A DNA stretch of 15,639 nt from positions 1-15,639 of the forward strand of contig JANYCM010000406.1 of the NCBI GenBank assembly GCA_025360285.1. Direction: 5' to 3'. Positions 13,303-15,639 of the stretch are shown here, piece by piece. This DNA is from Sphingomonadales bacterium. GTDB lineage: Bacteria > Pseudomonadota > Alphaproteobacteria > Sphingomonadales > Sphingomonadaceae. The number at the start of each line of letters is the position of its first letter. Position 1 is the first letter of the stretch. Below the pieces are notes generated by a model that searched no databases, was not told the DNA's origin, and worked only from the letters and a program-made list of their open reading frames with translations. A program made the position numbers and the translations under genes.

Positions 13303-14633
13303 TACGCCGCCACCACCGCCGCGCAAATCTCCTCCACCACCGCCTTCACCAGCTTCTTGTCATCCCCTTCAGCCATCACCCGAATCACCGGCTCGGTGCC
13401 CGATTTGCGGATCAGCAGGCGGCCATGGCCATTGAGCCGCGCCTCGCCATCGGCAATCGCCGCCAGCACATGGGCATTCTCCAGCGGCACCCCGGTAAAG
13501 CGCACGCTTTTCAGCAATTGCGGCACCGGGTCGAACAGATGCAGCAATTCGCTCGCCGGCTTGCCGCTGGCAACCAGTGCCGCCAGCACTTGCAGCGCCG
13601 CGACCAGGCCGTCGCCGGTCGTCGAATGGTCGGCAAGGATCAGATGCCCCGATTGTTCACCGCCGATATTGAAGCCGCCCGCCCGCATCATTTCCAGCAC
13701 ATAGCGATCGCCAACCCCGGCGCGGTGCAGCTTCAACCCCCGACCCGTCAGCCAGCGTTCCAACCCCAGGTTCGACATCACTGTTGCCACCAGGCCATCG
13801 CCTTTCAGCATGCCGGTTTCCTGCGCCCGGCCGGTGATCAGCGCCATGATCTGGTCGCCATCGACGATCTGGCCTTTTTCATCGACGATGATCAGCCGGT
13901 CGGCATCGCCATCCAGCGCTATGCCGATATCGGCGCCGACTTCCAGCACGCGCATCTGGAGTGCCTTGGGGTGGGTCGATCCACAGGCCTCGTTGATGTT
14001 GATGCCATTGGGGGTGACGCCAATGGCATCGACTTCGGCGCCCAATTCCCACAGTGCCTTGGGCGCCACGGCATAGGCGGCGCCATGGGCGCAATCGACA
14101 ACGACCTTCAGCCCGTCGAGTCGCAGATCATCGGGAAAGGTCGCCTTGGCGAAATGGATATAGCGGCCACGGGCATCTTCGATCCGGCGTGCCCTGCCGA
14201 TCAGTTGCGGCTCGGCCAGCGCCACCTCCGAATCGATCATCGCCTCGATTTCGGCCTCATCGGCGTCGGACAATTTATAGCCATCGGGGCCGAACAGCTT
14301 GATGCCATTATCGAGATAGGGGTTGTGGCTGGCGGAGATCATCACCCCCAGATCGGCCCGCAACGAACGCGTCAGCATCGCCACCGCCGGCGTCGGGATC
14401 GGCCCGGCCTGGATGACGTCCATGCCCACCGAGGTAAACCCCGCCGTCAGCGCCGATTCCATCATGTAACCCGACAGCCGCGTATCCTTGGCGATGACCA
14501 CCTGGTGCTTGTGGCTGCCGCGCAGAAAGCGGGTGCCAGCCGCCTGCCCCACTTTCATGGCAATCGCCGCCGTCATCGGGGCGGTGTTGGTCAGGCCGCG
14601 AATGCCGTCGGTACCGAAATATTTGCGTGCCAT
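13302..14633 (-). CDS. glmM: Phosphoglucosamine mutase
   Basis: GlmM interconverts glucosamine-6-phosphate and glucosamine-1-phosphate on the way to UDP-GlcNAc, feeding peptidoglycan and lipopolysaccharide. From ATG 14633 the protein has 443 residues (E. coli 445). It opens with the family start RKYFGTDGIRG. The active-site serine falls at S102 in VMISASHNPYLDNGIK, the same number as in E. coli, which supports this start over the in-frame ATG at 14660. The metal loop DGDADRLIIVDE and the C-terminal phosphate-binding RKSGTEPVIRVMAE are intact. GGGCAGG lies six bases before ATG 14633. The stop shares one base with the thiD start. In many bacteria glmM follows folP directly. Here both are on the same strand, but about 4.8 kb apart with glmM first. 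Confidence 0.95.
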   Translation of the reverse strand: MARKYFGTDGIRGLTNTAPMTAAIAMKVGQAAGTRFLRGSHKHQVVIAKDTRLSGYMMESALTAGFTSVGMDVIQAGPIPTPAVAMLTRSLRADLGVMISASHNPYLDNGIKLFGPDGYKLSDADEAEIEAMIDSEVALAEPQLIGRARRIEDARGRYIHFAKATFPDDLRLDGLKVVVDCAHGAAYAVAPKALWELGAEVDAIGVTPNGININEACGSTHPKALQMRVLEVGADIGIALDGDADRLIIVDEKGQIVDGDQIMALITGRAQETGMLKGDGLVATVMSNLGLERWLTGRGLKLHRAGVGDRYVLEMMRAGGFNIGGEQSGHLILADHSTTGDGLVAALQVLAALVASGKPASELLHLFDPVPQLLKSVRFTGVPLENAHVLAAIADGEARLNGHGRLLIRKSGTEPVIRVMAEGDDKKLVKAVVEEICAAVVAA

Positions 14634-14663
14634 GCGCTGCCTGCCCAAAAAATCTGTCATATG

Positions 14664-14693
14664 TGTTTACGCCCATCAACGCTGCTTGTCGAA
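14664..14693 (-). promoter_or_regulatory. Candidate promoter for the glmM-thiD-rnhB run
   Basis: On the minus strand TTCGAC (14688-14693) and TAAACA (14664-14669) are 18 bases apart, a modest match to promoter hexamers. Transcription would begin near 14657. That leaves ATG 14660 outside the message and ATG 14633 with a short leader, in line with the chosen start. Weak evidence. Confidence 0.3.
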
Positions 14694-14749
14694 GCCCGGC
14701 AGCGCCCTTGGCGGTGGCTGGCCGAACCGCCGATGAACGCAGCGCCCTG

Positions 14750-14771
14750 TTGACGAGCCCAGTTGACGGGC
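14750..14771 (+). repeat. Short direct repeat upstream of the serine hydrolase gene
   Basis: TTGACGAGC (14750-14758) and TTGACGGGC (14763-14771) repeat with a 13-base period in the divergent region between glmM and the hydrolase. Either TTGACG could act as a -35 hexamer, but no good -10 follows at the right distance. It might be a regulator half-site pair or chance. The rest of 14694-14814 shows no further structure that I can support. Confidence 0.25.
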
Positions 14772-14814
14772 AATGTCCCGAACAGGCAAACAGTCCCAAA
14801 GGGGATCATCTGCC

Positions 14815-15639
14815 ATGTCGATCAATCGTCGCCTGTTTCTGGCCGGCACGGCCGCCGCCACCGTGCCCGGCCTGGCGCGTGCCGCCATCATCGCGCCGGG
14901 GGCCAATGCCGCCCAGCAGACGGCGCTGACCGCCATTGCCGCCTATGTCGAAACCCACCGGGCATTTTTCGGGCTGCCGTCATTGGGCCTGGTGGTCGTC
15001 GATGGCCCGCTGACGGCGCTGATCCAGTCGGGCACCCGCGATTATGAGAAAAAGCAGCCCCTGCAACGCGATGACCTGTGGCAGATCGGATCGATCAGCA
15101 AATCCTTCGTCGCCTTGTGCTGCCTGCAACTGGTGCAGGAGGGCAAACTCGATCTGGAGGCCGATCTGCGCAGCGTGCTGCCCGAAGCGCCTTTGCCCGA
15201 TGCGTCCTTCACCATCCGCGGTCTGCTCGATCACACCACCGGCCTGCCTGATTTCGCGCCGCCCTTTGGCCCCGATGGCTATAAATTATGGACCGGTTTC
15301 AAGGCCGGCAGCCATTGGAGCTATTCCAACACCGGTTACGATCTGGTCGGCAGCGCCATCGAACGAATCGACGGCCGGCCGCTGGCGCGCAGCATCGAGG
15401 CGCGCGTCATGGCGCCACTCGGCATGACGGGCAGCCGCGGCAATATCGCCTTTCGCGATCGCACCCGCTTTCCTGCCAGCTATGGCGTCGTCCGCCCTGA
15501 CCAGCCGCCCATACCGCCCTATGATCTGGCGCCCGCCCCGTGGATCGACGCGTCGCTGGGCGCCGGCTCGGTTTCGGCGACCCTGCCCGACATGGGCAAA
15601 TATCTGCGTTTCCTCATTGGCGTCGGCCAGGGCAAGGGC
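14815..15639 (+). CDS. Exported serine hydrolase of the beta-lactamase (class C / penicillin-binding-protein-like) family, 3' end cut by window
   Basis: The first 275 residues are visible and the frame is open to the window end. A twin-arginine-like signal (INRRLFLAGTAAA) with a likely ARA cleavage site near residue 23 predicts export. The serine beta-lactamase fold is marked by SISK (S93 as nucleophile, K96 as base) and by the YSN motif (Y170-N172). Also typical of the family are DDLWQIGSISKSF, the HTTGLPDF segment (140-147) and LGMTGSR (202-208). The family includes AmpC enzymes, carboxypeptidases and esterases. Nothing here separates these, so resistance should not be assumed. AAAGGGG lies about ten bases before the ATG. 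The gene is divergent from glmM. Confidence 0.88.
   Translation, partial: MSINRRLFLAGTAAATVPGLARAAIIAPGANAAQQTALTAIAAYVETHRAFFGLPSLGLVVVDGPLTALIQSGTRDYEKKQPLQRDDLWQIGSISKSFVALCCLQLVQEGKLDLEADLRSVLPEAPLPDASFTIRGLLDHTTGLPDFAPPFGPDGYKLWTGFKAGSHWSYSNTGYDLVGSAIERIDGRPLARSIEARVMAPLGMTGSRGNIAFRDRTRFPASYGVVRPDQPPIPPYDLAPAPWIDASLGAGSVSATLPDMGKYLRFLIGVGQGKG

Noticed and set aside
13303..13326. TTG start for thiD at 13326
   Set aside because: It would add a glycine-rich stretch encoded inside glmM. The GTG sharing one base with the glmM stop gives the usual family length.
14634..14660. ATG 14660 as the glmM start
   Set aside because: It would shift the active-site serine from position 102, add nine atypical residues, and has a poorer ribosome site than ATG 14633.
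12286..14753. Plus-strand open frames of 472 and 442 codons opposite thiD and glmM
   Set aside because: Low-complexity, Arg/His/Gln-rich translations typical of antisense frames in GC-rich DNA. Both lie over well-identified genes on the other strand.
1..15639. CRISPR arrays, insertion sequences, phage or toxin-antitoxin modules, tRNA or rRNA genes
   Set aside because: No regularly spaced repeats, transposase motifs, terminal inverted repeats or RNA gene signatures were seen. Genes are contiguous core functions with uniform codon style.
14815..15639. Calling the serine hydrolase an antibiotic-resistance beta-lactamase
   Set aside because: SxxK and YxN are shared by esterases and peptidases of the same fold, and the third active-site motif lies beyond the window.

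Overview
The window is GC-rich chromosomal DNA with tightly packed housekeeping genes. It points to an alphaproteobacterium, most likely of the Sphingomonadales. The reasons are a CcrM-type GANTC adenine methyltransferase next to rnhB, a transhydrogenase split into three subunits, a tiny aa3-type cytochrome c oxidase subunit IV, and an ftsB-pdhA pair. The order-level placement is inference. I found no rRNA, tRNA, CRISPR array, insertion sequence or prophage gene, and no gene-free stretch longer than about 180 bases.

Layout. Positions 1-925 (minus) hold the start of pdhA, cut by the window edge, and ftsB upstream of it. Positions 1037-4304 (plus) hold a fused enoyl-CoA hydratase/3-hydroxyacyl-CoA dehydrogenase, then an overlapping msrB-msrA pair whose products both carry export signals. 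Positions 4335-7452 (minus) hold a respiratory cluster read as coxIV-like small subunit, pntAA, pntAB, pntB. Positions 7533-10582 (minus) hold folP behind an exported M13 zinc metallopeptidase. Positions 10657-14633 (minus) hold glmM-thiD-rnhB, joined by 1-base and 4-base overlaps, followed by ccrM. At 14815 a plus-strand gene for an exported serine hydrolase of the beta-lactamase family begins and runs off the end.

How the genes fit together. The pnt proteins form the proton-pumping transhydrogenase that makes NADPH. NADPH feeds thioredoxin, which supports methionine sulfoxide reductases in general, although here the reductases appear to be exported. glmM (amino-sugar precursor of the wall), ftsB (division) and ccrM (cell-cycle DNA methylation) are growth and division functions, while folP and thiD make cofactors.

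The window is mostly ordinary core genome. The most interesting signal is non-coding. Eight GANTC sites, the target of CcrM itself, lie in the 161 bases between the rnhB stop and the ccrM start. Six of them are spaced at exact multiples of 11 bases, with a seventh 21 bases further. Other points worth a look are a pntAA leader with two hairpins whose loops are complementary, a folP reading frame with no ordinary start codon in front of its likely N-terminus, and an exported MsrA/MsrB pair in which neither enzyme has a resolving cysteine.
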